9,718 nucleotides of DNA from Spirochaetia bacterium UBA5550 (GCA_002425885.1 DINC01000176.1:19167-28884), one strand, 5' to 3'; counted from the stretch's first letter, positions 1-6,500 are shown. Numbers and translations: made by a program. Notes: generated by a model from the sequence alone, not told the origin.

Positions 1-549
1 TCTTTTACATCAACGGGCTCTACCGCTCCAAAATTTTTAAAGAAAGCGAAAGATAAAATAGCAGGCAAAGATAATAAGAAAAAGAAAGAAAATAAAGCCG
101 CTCCGGTTCCGGTTGCAAAAGATACAGTACTTGTAAAAGGTTTAAAAATCAGCTGGTGCGGTAATGAGGTAACAGACGATGGATCGATCACTATACCCGG
201 TCTGCAAGGCGTTACTCTTCCTGTTAAAGGGGGTAAATTTGATCTGGTTGTAGCGGTAAATCCCGCTTTTGGTGACGAATGGGGATTAAATCAGCAGTCA
301 GGTTTCTCAGAGCTTGACTTCGGTTCTGCAAAAGTGAATTCATTCCGGATTATATATTTTTCAAACAGTAATACTTCAAAAAGCAGAGAAGAAACAGCAG
401 ACGGAAGAGGCGGTTTACCCTTCAGTATTTATTATTCAGACAGCGATGTCAAAGGTACAATTGACGGGGAACCTGTTGAGTTGAAAAAAGGATGGAATAT
501 TATCGGCGATAAGACTCAATTAGAAGTCAGTCTTATGTGTGCCGGCTGA
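1..549 (+). CDS. 3' part of an unrecognised protein (5' end outside window)
   Basis: The frame is open from base 1 to the TGA at 547-549 and gives 182 residues without the N-terminus. A lysine-rich stretch (about residues 11-35, with a KKKK run) looks like a flexible linker. It is followed by a compact segment of alternating hydrophobic and polar residues that reads like beta strands, for example KGLKISWCG, GKFDLVVAVN, FRIIYFSNS and LKKGWNIIG. The GTG at 334 is in frame, but a start there would cut through this continuous beta-rich region, so the gene almost certainly begins upstream of the window. The short C-terminal motif LKKGWNII resembles the ends of beta-rich exported proteins, but I do not recognise a family and cannot say where the protein acts. 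A hairpin follows 10 bp after the stop. Confidence 0.75.
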   Translation, partial: SFTSTGSTAPKFLKKAKDKIAGKDNKKKKENKAAPVPVAKDTVLVKGLKISWCGNEVTDDGSITIPGLQGVTLPVKGGKFDLVVAVNPAFGDEWGLNQQSGFSELDFGSAKVNSFRIIYFSNSNTSKSREETADGRGGLPFSIYYSDSDVKGTIDGEPVELKKGWNIIGDKTQLEVSLMCAG

Positions 550-558
550 AAGTAAGCT

Positions 559-594
559 TTTATAAATGGGCATATTTTTTTGCCCGTTTATAAA
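559..594 (+). terminator. Strong hairpin after the first gene, atypical terminator
   Basis: A 14-bp stem (559-572 with 581-594, 13 Watson-Crick pairs and one U-G pair) encloses an 8-nt loop, TATTTTTT. Its position just after the stop at 549 suggests a transcript end. The run of T lies inside the loop and no T tract follows the stem, so it is not a textbook intrinsic terminator. It could instead protect the 3' end of the mRNA or act with Rho. Confidence 0.45.
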
Positions 595-694
595 GTCTGG
601 AAAATGAAATTATTCTGTATGATTTCCTGCAAAAGTTGTTATATTTTTACATGGTTCTGCAAAATTCCAGTTTAAAAAAAATATAGAGGAAGTG

Positions 695-2647
695 ATGAAA
701 AAAATATTTACTGCCGCATCTCTGATGTTATCTATTTTATTTTTTAGCCAGAGTGCCTTTGCTGTAACTGTAGCGCCATTAATTGAAGCAGTCTGGAAAA
801 AGGACAGGGCGAAGGTGGAGCTTCTTATAAAACAGGGAGCTGATGTCAATGGCAAACATGAAGATACTGTCCTGGTCACAGCTATTGATACAAGGCCTGA
901 ACAGTTTGACATCGGAATAGTGAAGATGCTTCTTAATGCTAAGAAGATCGATATCAATAAATACAGCACAAGGCCAATGGGTGCTTATTCATGGCACCGG
1001 ACTCCGCTCATTGCCGCTGTCTATACAGGGAACATTGAAGTGGTTAAGCTTCTTCTTGCAAAGGGCGCGAAGGTGAACCTTACGGATCAGCATTTTCCTA
1101 CATCAAATATTATAGGACCTCAGCCGCTCAATACAGCACTGCATTACGCGGCAGAAAAAGGATTTTATGACATAGCACGGCTCCTCATTGATAAAGGCGC
1201 AAATATCGAGCAGCTGAATTCAACAGGGATAAGCCCTCTCATTGCTTCTGTATACTTAATCACGAATGAGTCCAAAGCAGTGGATAAAGAGAATGCAGTG
1301 AAAACAGCGGCTCTTCTTCTCGACAGAGGCGCCGGGGTTGACAACTGCAAGTTTTCACCCAATACAAAATTTCTTAAAATAGATCTTCCGGAAGGGGCTC
1401 CAACCACTCTGAATCCAAATGGCGTAATAAGGGGCGGCGGGGGGATAACTCCTCTTTACTACGTTGCTCTTAATGGATTTGTTGAAGGAGCTAAGCTCCT
1501 GCTCGACAGGGGGGCGAAAATCGGGTTTCAGCACTACGTTTCTAAAGCCACTCCCATCATGGCTGCCGCCTCAGCTGACAAAACAGAAATGGTGGGGTAT
1601 CTTCTTGACAGAGGTGCGGATATTGAATCTGCCGATGTATTGGGGACCAACGCCCTTCTTCTGGCCGCAAACGGGCTAATGTATAACACAGCTGCACTCC
1701 TTCTCGAAAGGAAGGCCAATGTTAACGCCTTTGTTAAAACTACCGGCGATAACGCGCTTATGTATGCAATTAATCAATCCCGTAAGGAGAAAGAGAAAGA
1801 GAGCATAAGAATGATGAACCTTCTGATTGATAAAGGGATAAACATAAACTTTCAGGGCCCCCAGGGAAATACTGCGCTGATGTATGCAAGCGGATGGGGC
1901 GTTGTTACTAAAAATCCTGAGAGGGCAAGGATTCTTCTCGATAAAGGCGCGAAGGTGAATTTACAGAATAAAAAAGGTGAAACAGCGCTGATGATGGCTG
2001 CAAACCGGGGGCATGTGGAGACTGCAAAGCTCCTGATTGAACGCGGAGCAAATCTTGAGCTGAAGGATAAAAATGGACGTACTGCTTTAATGAACGCATC
2101 AGCAGCAACCATTGACCTTAAAAGTACAAACACCGATTTCCCTGAACTTGTGAAACTCCTGCTTGATAAAGGGGCGAACATTAATGCTAAAGATAAAAAT
2201 AACAGTACTGCGTTATCTCTTGCTAAAAAAAACGGACATAAAAAAATAGTAGCTGTTCTTACCGCAAAGGGTGGAACAACTGATGCATCAGAAAAAAAGG
2301 ATGAATCGGGTAAAGCCATTATCGGTACATGGGAGGGGCTGCAGAATTCAAATCCCTATGACCTGCATCGTTTCACATTTAAAAGCGATAACACCTGGAC
2401 TTATGAAATTAAAGCAACTGCGGCAATGCTGAAGCAGATACCAAAATCACAGCAGAAGTACCTTGCTGATTCTTATAAGACCAGGGCTAAACAGCAGGGT
2501 GACAAGGGTACCTATTCTTTCAGGGAGGAGTGGCTTGTTTTAAAGACAAATTCGTTCTTCAGTCCGGAAAGGGTCTTCGGATGGAAGGTTGCAAAGGGGA
2601 AACTTAACCTGAACGGCACAGAGTTTATCCTTACAAAAGTAAAATAA
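695..2647 (+). CDS. Exported ankyrin-repeat protein with C-terminal beta domain
   Basis: The protein has 650 residues. I chose the ATG at 695 because GAGGA (686-690) lies 4 nt upstream; the in-frame GTG at 692 is only 1 nt from it. Residues 1-23 form a signal peptide: MKK, a hydrophobic core, then SAFA as the likely signal peptidase I site. From about residue 27 to 528 there are some 13 ankyrin repeats with the usual TALMxAAxxG, LLLDKGAxVN pattern. Several (the 5th, 9th, 10th and 12th) carry insertions. After a charged linker rich in Lys, Glu and Asp (about 530-540), residues 543-650 form a different domain starting IGTWEG with beta-type segments, reminiscent of lipocalin-like GTW domains. 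Ankyrin repeats bind other proteins, so an extracytoplasmic binding or scaffold role is likely; the partner is unknown. The frame is intact throughout. The stop codon is followed at once by the 21-bp array. Confidence 0.93.
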   Translation: MKKIFTAASLMLSILFFSQSAFAVTVAPLIEAVWKKDRAKVELLIKQGADVNGKHEDTVLVTAIDTRPEQFDIGIVKMLLNAKKIDINKYSTRPMGAYSWHRTPLIAAVYTGNIEVVKLLLAKGAKVNLTDQHFPTSNIIGPQPLNTALHYAAEKGFYDIARLLIDKGANIEQLNSTGISPLIASVYLITNESKAVDKENAVKTAALLLDRGAGVDNCKFSPNTKFLKIDLPEGAPTTLNPNGVIRGGGGITPLYYVALNGFVEGAKLLLDRGAKIGFQHYVSKATPIMAAASADKTEMVGYLLDRGADIESADVLGTNALLLAANGLMYNTAALLLERKANVNAFVKTTGDNALMYAINQSRKEKEKESIRMMNLLIDKGININFQGPQGNTALMYASGWGVVTKNPERARILLDKGAKVNLQNKKGETALMMAANRGHVETAKLLIERGANLELKDKNGRTALMNASAATIDLKSTNTDFPELVKLLLDKGANINAKDKNNSTALSLAKKNGHKKIVAVLTAKGGTTDASEKKDESGKAIIGTWEGLQNSNPYDLHRFTFKSDNTWTYEIKATAAMLKQIPKSQQKYLADSYKTRAKQQGDKGTYSFREEWLVLKTNSFFSPERVFGWKVAKGKLNLNGTEFILTKVK

Positions 2648-2667
2648 AGAGGCATATTGCTGATTTC

Positions 2668-3024
2668 GAGGCGTTCGTCTCACTTTCCGAGGCGTTCGTC
2701 CCGGATTTTGAGGCATCCGTCTCATTTTTAGAAGGATTCATCCCGGTTTTAGAGGGATTCATCCCAGTTTTAGAGGCATTCGTCTCAGTTTTAGAGGGAT
2801 TCGTCTCACTTTTAGAGGCATTCATCTCAGTTTTAGAGGGATTCGTCTCATTTTTAGAAGGATTCATCCCGGTTATAGAGGCATTCATCTCACTTTTAGA
2901 GGGATTCGTCTCAGTTTTAGAGGCATTCGTCCCGGTTTTAGAGGGATTCATCTCACTTTTAGAGGCATTCATCCCGGTTTTAGAGGCATTCGTTTCACTT
3001 TTTGATGCGTTCGTCTCAGTTTTA
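2668..3024. repeat. 17-unit tandem repeat, 21-bp unit
   Basis: Seventeen contiguous units of exactly 21 bp (17 x 21 = 357) occur with no insertion or deletion. Each begins GAGG(C/G)ATTC(G/A)TC and ends TTTTA, with (T/C)C(A/G)(G/C/T) between. Variation is concentrated at unit positions 5, 10, 13, 15 and 16, and the variants are reshuffled between units. Degenerate copies extend left to about 2649, immediately after the ankyrin stop, and right to about 3045. The outermost units are the most diverged, as expected when homogenisation acts mainly on the centre. There are no spacers, so this is a minisatellite and not a CRISPR array. Being a multiple of three it is open in four of six frames. It fills most of the 536-bp gap between ankyrin and beta-helix genes. 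Confidence 0.97.
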
Positions 3025-3087
3025 AAGGCCACGTTGTCACTTTCAGGGATTTTCTGCGTAAAAAAACAGCATATATCATGAAGCCTT

Positions 3088-3119
3088 AAGCGCTCCTTTT
3101 GGAAAAGAGCTTGTTTTTT
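3088..3119 (+). terminator. Probable intrinsic terminator after the array
   Basis: AAG (3088-3090), CTC (3093-3095) and TTT pair with AAA, GAG (3107-3109) and CTT (3110-3112) around a TGGA loop, with small bulges (CG at 3091-3092 and C at 3096). A G and six T (3114-3119) follow directly. The T run lies on the + side, so it would stop transcription coming from the ankyrin gene through the array. The imperfect stem keeps the confidence moderate. Confidence 0.5.
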
Positions 3120-3183
3120 ATCCAACCGGATTTCATAAATTCTTAATTTTCAATTCATCGATAAGAGCCGGAAGTTTAAAACC

Positions 3184-4686
3184 ATGAAAAGACTAATCCA
3201 TATAATCATTATAGTAGTATCTCTCTCTGTTACAGATTGTGGAGGAGCAAATAATTCATCTTCTTCATTACCTGAACATTTTATACCAGATGGGACTCCC
3301 TGGGTCAGAACCATACCTGAACCTTTGAGAACATTTTATGTTTCACCATCAGGTACAGGGGGGAGTGGTACAGAACAGACCCCCATGAGCCTGGAATCTG
3401 CTATTGACATCTCTAAGCCCGGTGATCTTTTTCTTCTTAGTGCGGGTGAGTATACAGGAGTATTTAAACTTAAAAAAAGCGGAACAGAGGATGCTCCTGT
3501 GGTGTTTGGCGCGTATAGAGGGGAGCATGTTAAAATTAGAGGGGGCTTTGAAATATCAGGGGACTATACGTACATACGGGGTATGGAGTTCACAGATCCC
3601 GGTGATACAAGTGAACAGGGTACGCTTTCCATAACCGCGAAGGGTGTGATGATTATCAACAATGTTATACATGCCGAAGGTTACGGCACATCACTCAGCT
3701 CATGGAATAAGGCTGACCAGATAATATACGGCAATATCATTTACAGCGGCCACCATAATATCTATACGCAGAACAGCGCTGCAAATGGATACAGGTACTT
3801 TGTGAACAATATCAGCATGGATGCAAAAACAGACATCAACGGTAAAAACGGCCCCTTTGAGTTTCATGCATATGCAGAGGGTGGAGATGTCAGCAGTTTC
3901 TATATCCGCAATAACATCTTTGCCAACTTTGCTCAAAACGGAGGGCGGCTTCTTATCGGCGGGAAGAACAGCACACCCAATGATCTTCATGTGCTGATAA
4001 ACAACTATTTCTATAACACAAGTCTTGCCATGGGGTACCGCCGCCCTGTGCAGGCTTATATATCGGGGAACTATCTTGCTGATTCCAATCTCTCTTATGA
4101 ATATTTCTGGGGAGAGGGGGAGAAAAAGTTCCCGGAACCACCTGTTATAGTGGTTACTGATAACAGTATTATTATGAAAGATAATAACAGGCATCAGGTG
4201 CATGTAAGAACATCAGCTTATGCAGTGGACGGCAACCGCAAAGACGGCATCCCCGGAATACGCTCTGAGGATATCTGGGACCGCAATGTCTATTCACCGG
4301 GGTTTTTAGGATGGATTCATGCTGCCGGGCTGGATAATAAATATACAGCGGACCTTGACAGCTGGAGAAGAGAAACAGGGAGCAGGGGCAATGCCTTTGA
4401 TCTTAACGGGAAAGAGATCCCTTATCCTGATAAAACTGTGGTTGCGGTTATTCCGAATGAATATGAAAAGGGGCGCGCCCACCTTGCTGTATTCAATTAC
4501 GGGAATGAGGATCCAGTGAAAGCTGATCTCTCCGGAGTTTTATCCATGGGCAGGAGTTTCAGAATTATGAATGCTAAGGATGCTTTTGGTGAGCCTGTTG
4601 CTTCCGGAGACTACAGCGGAGGCGCAGTGAGCATCCCTGTTAATAAGGCTTTCTTTTCAGCTTTTCTTGTTCTTTCCGGTGAATAG
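3184..4686 (+). CDS. Secreted right-handed parallel beta-helix protein, possible lipoprotein
   Basis: The protein has 500 residues; ATG at 3184 has GGAAG (3170-3174) 9 nt upstream. The N-terminus is a signal sequence (MKR, then a long Ile/Val core) ending SVTDC, so Cys19 could be lipidated, but Asp just before the Cys is not a usual lipobox residue. A Ser-rich tether follows. Residues 50-92 carry the opening signature of polysaccharide-lyase-like beta helices: FYVSPSGTGGSGT, SLESAI, KPGDLFLLSAGEYTG. About 90-310 then show repeated strands with Asn ladders (INNVIH, YGNIIYSG, VNNISM, RNNIFAN, INNYFYN, SGNYLAD). Residues 423-500 form a separate beta domain (RAHLAVFNYG and following). The family context is carbohydrate binding or cleavage at the cell surface. 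I cannot identify a catalytic Lys/Arg pair, so no lyase activity is claimed. Confidence 0.85.
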   Translation: MKRLIHIIIIVVSLSVTDCGGANNSSSSLPEHFIPDGTPWVRTIPEPLRTFYVSPSGTGGSGTEQTPMSLESAIDISKPGDLFLLSAGEYTGVFKLKKSGTEDAPVVFGAYRGEHVKIRGGFEISGDYTYIRGMEFTDPGDTSEQGTLSITAKGVMIINNVIHAEGYGTSLSSWNKADQIIYGNIIYSGHHNIYTQNSAANGYRYFVNNISMDAKTDINGKNGPFEFHAYAEGGDVSSFYIRNNIFANFAQNGGRLLIGGKNSTPNDLHVLINNYFYNTSLAMGYRRPVQAYISGNYLADSNLSYEYFWGEGEKKFPEPPVIVVTDNSIIMKDNNRHQVHVRTSAYAVDGNRKDGIPGIRSEDIWDRNVYSPGFLGWIHAAGLDNKYTADLDSWRRETGSRGNAFDLNGKEIPYPDKTVVAVIPNEYEKGRAHLAVFNYGNEDPVKADLSGVLSMGRSFRIMNAKDAFGEPVASGDYSGGAVSIPVNKAFFSAFLVLSGE

Positions 4687-4731
4687 AGTGTGGCATTAAA
4701 CTGAAAAATTTATTGGAGCAGGCATTTTCAG

Positions 4732-5388
4732 ATGTATTCAATAGAACACAGCATCCTTGATTATATTATAACTGAGGATGATCTCCGGTTATATAATCCA
4801 TATCTTAAAAAACTGAAAAAGATTATTGATGATAACAGGCATATGGAAAAGAGAGAACTTGCTGATCTCCTTTTCTCCCTGCGTCACGATATTGTCACTG
4901 AATACAGCTTCACAATTCCATATTATGACATTTTAAAAAAGGCTGCTTCATTTTCTCCAATCGTTGAAATAGGAGCAGGGAGCGGGTACTGGGCAAGGTG
5001 CCTCAGTGAGCTTGGCGCGGATGTCATTGCTTACGACAGCTTCCCCCCGGGTGAACAGATCTTCTGGGAATGGGAGAAGAGTAACCCCTGGTTTGATGAT
5101 CACTGGTTTGGCATTATTGAAGGAGATGAGTCTGCTGCCGCGCATCACCCGGACAGAACACTTTTCCTTGCATGGCCGATGCCTATGAATCCCATGGCGT
5201 ATAACACTCTGGCTAACTATAAAAATGCCGGAGGGCTTACGCTGATTTATCTCGGAGACCCGCACCCCGCGTCATCCGGTGATGAGCATTTTTATCGCGA
5301 ACTTGAGAAGCATAAGCTGGTTGATGAAACTGATCTCTACAGCTGGCCCGGTATTCACGAAAAGCTTTTAATTTATTCGCTTGAGTGA
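4732..5388 (+). CDS. Class I SAM-dependent methyltransferase-fold protein
   Basis: The protein has 218 residues and no signal peptide, so it is cytoplasmic. Motif I is clear at residues 78-85 (VEIGAGSG, followed by YW), and the acidic residue that would hold the ribose of S-adenosylmethionine is Asp102 in AYD. The second half fits a conserved but poorly characterised family: FLAWPMPM (145-152) where other methyltransferases carry DPPY or NPPY, a short segment ending in AYNTLANY, LTLIYLGD, then SGDEHFY and a final WPGIHEKLLIYS. The substrate is unknown. An AGCAGG at 4717-4722 sits 9 nt before the ATG. The gene begins 45 bp after the beta-helix gene with no obvious terminator between them, so the two may be cotranscribed, though their products act in different compartments. 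Confidence 0.8.
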   Translation: MYSIEHSILDYIITEDDLRLYNPYLKKLKKIIDDNRHMEKRELADLLFSLRHDIVTEYSFTIPYYDILKKAASFSPIVEIGAGSGYWARCLSELGADVIAYDSFPPGEQIFWEWEKSNPWFDDHWFGIIEGDESAAAHHPDRTLFLAWPMPMNPMAYNTLANYKNAGGLTLIYLGDPHPASSGDEHFYRELEKHKLVDETDLYSWPGIHEKLLIYSLE

Positions 5389-5407
5389 AAAAAAAGTTTA
5401 AAAAGTG

Positions 5408-5468
5408 CCTGTTTAAAGCGAATATCATGTGTTTAATCAATCATATTTAGTTGATAGACAGGTTTTTT
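5408..5468 (+). terminator. Candidate terminator after the methyltransferase gene
   Basis: CCTGTTT (5408-5414) can pair with AGACAGG (5456-5462, one G-U pair). Stacked inside it is a second stem, ATCAAT (5436-5441) with GTTGAT (5450-5455), and TTTTTT follows at 5463-5468. A 21-nt unpaired stretch lies on the left side, which weakens the call. The structure overlaps the -35 element of the next promoter. Confidence 0.3.
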
Positions 5469-5490
5469 GATATATAATATAAGCAGGAGG
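5451..5490 (+). promoter_or_regulatory. Promoter and ribosome-binding site of the DUF4160/DUF2442 locus
   Basis: TTGATA (5451-5456) and a perfect TATAAT (5473-5478) are separated by 16 bp, a good housekeeping sigma factor pattern. A full AGGAGG (5485-5490) follows, 6 nt before the ATG at 5497. The -10 lies only 18 bp before the start codon, so the leader would be about a dozen bases long. These are the clearest expression signals in the window. Confidence 0.65.
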
Positions 5491-5496
5491 ATTAAA

Positions 5497-5592
5497 ATGC
5501 CGGTAATTTCCATGTTTTATGGCATTATTGTAAGGATGTTTAAATTAGCGGTTAACGGTGAGCATACTTTTAAAATACGCCCTCTGGATTAG
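5497..5592 (+). pseudogene. Internally deleted DUF4160 family gene
   Basis: This 31-codon frame starts MPVISMFYGIIVRM, the highly conserved N-terminus of DUF4160 proteins. It continues straight into FKLAVNGEHTFKIRPLD, which matches the family's conserved C-terminal end (normally reached through a DW(K/N)LAV motif). Family members are about 80-90 residues, so some 50 codons of the middle are missing, including the His-rich PHIHV-type segment, yet both ends stay in one frame. This looks like an in-frame internal deletion, not a frameshifted relic. The promoter, AGGAGG and start are intact, so a 31-residue peptide could still be made. DUF4160 genes are commonly found next to DUF2442 genes, as here. 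The stop TAG at 5590-5592 overlaps the ribosome-binding site of the next gene, which implies translational coupling. Whether the peptide functions is unknown. Confidence 0.8.
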
Positions 5593-5603
5593 GAATTAAA
5601 GTT

Positions 5604-5840
5604 ATGAAAAAAATAAGCGAAATAAAAATACTTGAAGCATACAGTATTTCTGTTCGCTTTGATGACGGTTTGGAAAAGATTTGTGATATTACACCCTTCC
5701 TTGAAAAAGGTGATTTCAGAGAATTAAAGGATATGTCATTATTTAAAACAGCCAGGCCAATAAAATGGGGGATCGAGTGGTCAAATGGACTTGATCTTAG
5801 CGCTGATACTCTTGATATAATTGGCAAACCTGTAAAGTAG
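5604..5840 (+). CDS. DUF2442 domain protein
   Basis: The protein has 78 residues and covers a full-length DUF2442 domain. Family features in order are SVRFDDGLEKICDITPFL (about 14-31), a short loop with FRELKD, LFKTARPI, and the signature IEWSNGLDLSADTL (about 57-70). ATG at 5604 is preceded by AGGAA (5591-5595) at 8 nt, partly inside the upstream gene's stop codon. No signal peptide or membrane segment is present, so it is cytoplasmic. DUF2442 proteins are small and usually encoded beside DUF4160. A toxin-antitoxin-like relation has been considered for such pairs, but I do not regard a function as established. Here the domain is intact while the partner is deleted. It converges on the next gene with only 16 bp between stops. 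Confidence 0.88.
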   Translation: MKKISEIKILEAYSISVRFDDGLEKICDITPFLEKGDFRELKDMSLFKTARPIKWGIEWSNGLDLSADTLDIIGKPVK

Positions 5841-5856
5841 CAGGCAGGTTCTTTCT

Positions 5857-6342
5857 TTAATCCTTTCTCCCCGTAATAACAACCTCGCAGCAGTCTGCTC
5901 CCTGGTTAAGATTTTTTGTATGCTGTACGTCAATTTTTAAACTGTCGCCAAACAGAGCCCTTGCTATACCCTGGTATGTTTCCACTGTGACTATACCGCA
6001 GTCGGCAATTCCCGCTTTTGCAATGGCTTTCTGTGTCTCACACTCTGTGACCCGCACAATGATTTTATCTCCTTCAAGGGTGACCTCTCTCCCCTCAATC
6101 TTCAGAACACGGCTCAGGGCATTCATGGCGTCAAGAAAACTCTGGGGCCATACAGGTTCAGGAATATGTGTCTTCTGCAGCCTTCTGCCGAATACATACG
6201 AGAACTGTTTCCATGCCTCAACATCCATCTCCCAGGCTGTTTCTATTCCGTATTTTTTCGCAAGGCCCAGAAACCAGGCGCCATCCATGCGTACAAATGA
6301 GTATTGTAAAAGGTCAATTATCTCTTTATCATTAAATTCCAT
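5857..6342 (-). CDS. DUF6125 / ATC-hydrolase-like protein
   Basis: The protein has 161 residues with no signal peptide or membrane segment. The N-terminal half (FVRMDGAWFLGLAKKYGIETAWEMD, in the positions about 16-40, then a Trp and FGRRLQK) matches what I recall of the DUF6125 family, which is related to L-2-amino-thiazoline-4-carboxylate hydrolase-like proteins. The C-terminal half has spaced Cys residues (TEC, ADCG and GADCCEVVI) typical of this group; they could bind metal or take part in catalysis. The substrate is unknown. On the minus strand GGGGAG (6353-6358) lies 10 nt before the ATG, and an 8-bp inverted repeat overlaps the outer edge of that site. It is the only gene on this strand in the window and is divergent from the TonB receptor gene. 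Confidence 0.72.
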   Translation of the reverse strand: MEFNDKEIIDLLQYSFVRMDGAWFLGLAKKYGIETAWEMDVEAWKQFSYVFGRRLQKTHIPEPVWPQSFLDAMNALSRVLKIEGREVTLEGDKIIVRVTECETQKAIAKAGIADCGIVTVETYQGIARALFGDSLKIDVQHTKNLNQGADCCEVVITGRKD

Positions 6343-6356
6343 TGGCTCAGTTCTCC

Positions 6357-6387
6357 CCGGTGAAAATTATCTGTAAATATTCACCGG
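6357..6387. promoter_or_regulatory. Inverted repeat at the translation start of the DUF6125-like gene
   Basis: CCGGTGAA (6357-6364) and TTCACCGG (6380-6387) are perfect 8-bp inverted repeats separated by 15 bp. In the minus-strand mRNA this hairpin would lie in the leader and cover two bases of the GGGGAG ribosome-binding site. It could be an operator or a leader structure; no T run follows on either side that would make a good terminator. Confidence 0.4.
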
Positions 6388-6434
6388 ATGTTTTCATATC
6401 AGGCAGAAGATGTCAAGCAGTAGCCTGAACTGAA

Positions 6435-6446
6435 GTATTATAATAC
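6435..6446. promoter_or_regulatory. Palindrome with overlapping divergent -10-like elements
   Basis: GTATTATAATAC is a perfect 12-bp palindrome and therefore carries TATAAT on both strands (6439-6444 on +, 6437-6442 on -). It sits in the 260-bp region between the divergent DUF6125-like and TonB receptor genes. I find no convincing -35 at the right distance on either strand, so the promoter call is weak. A palindromic operator is the alternative. Confidence 0.3.
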
Positions 6447-6500
6447 GCGTGAAAAATCCTTGAAATACATTATATATATAGAGTCCTTTAACCCGGCATT

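Noticed and set aside
334..549. Separate 71-residue gene starting at GTG 334
   Set aside because: The same frame is open from base 1 with protein-like composition, so this is an internal codon of a longer gene.
692..694. GTG start for the ankyrin gene
   Set aside because: Only 1 nt from the GAGGA ribosome-binding site; the ATG at 695 has proper spacing.
2649..3045. CRISPR array
   Set aside because: Units are contiguous with no spacers, and no cas gene is nearby.
2631..3125. Minus-strand gene for a 164-residue heptapeptide-repeat protein
   Set aside because: Its only upstream start is a TTG at 3125 without a good ribosome-binding site, the + strand terminator sits right at its 5' end, and the 21-bp period keeps several frames open by construction. 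Kept as a finding, not as a gene.
3111..3139. Promoter for the beta-helix gene (TTGTTT with CATAAA, 17 bp apart)
   Set aside because: Both elements match only four of six consensus bases and the first overlaps the terminator T run, so it is not supported enough.
5987..6376. + strand 129-residue frame opposite the DUF6125-like gene
   Set aside because: It is the complement of a gene with recognisable family motifs and a good ribosome-binding site; its own product has no recognisable features.
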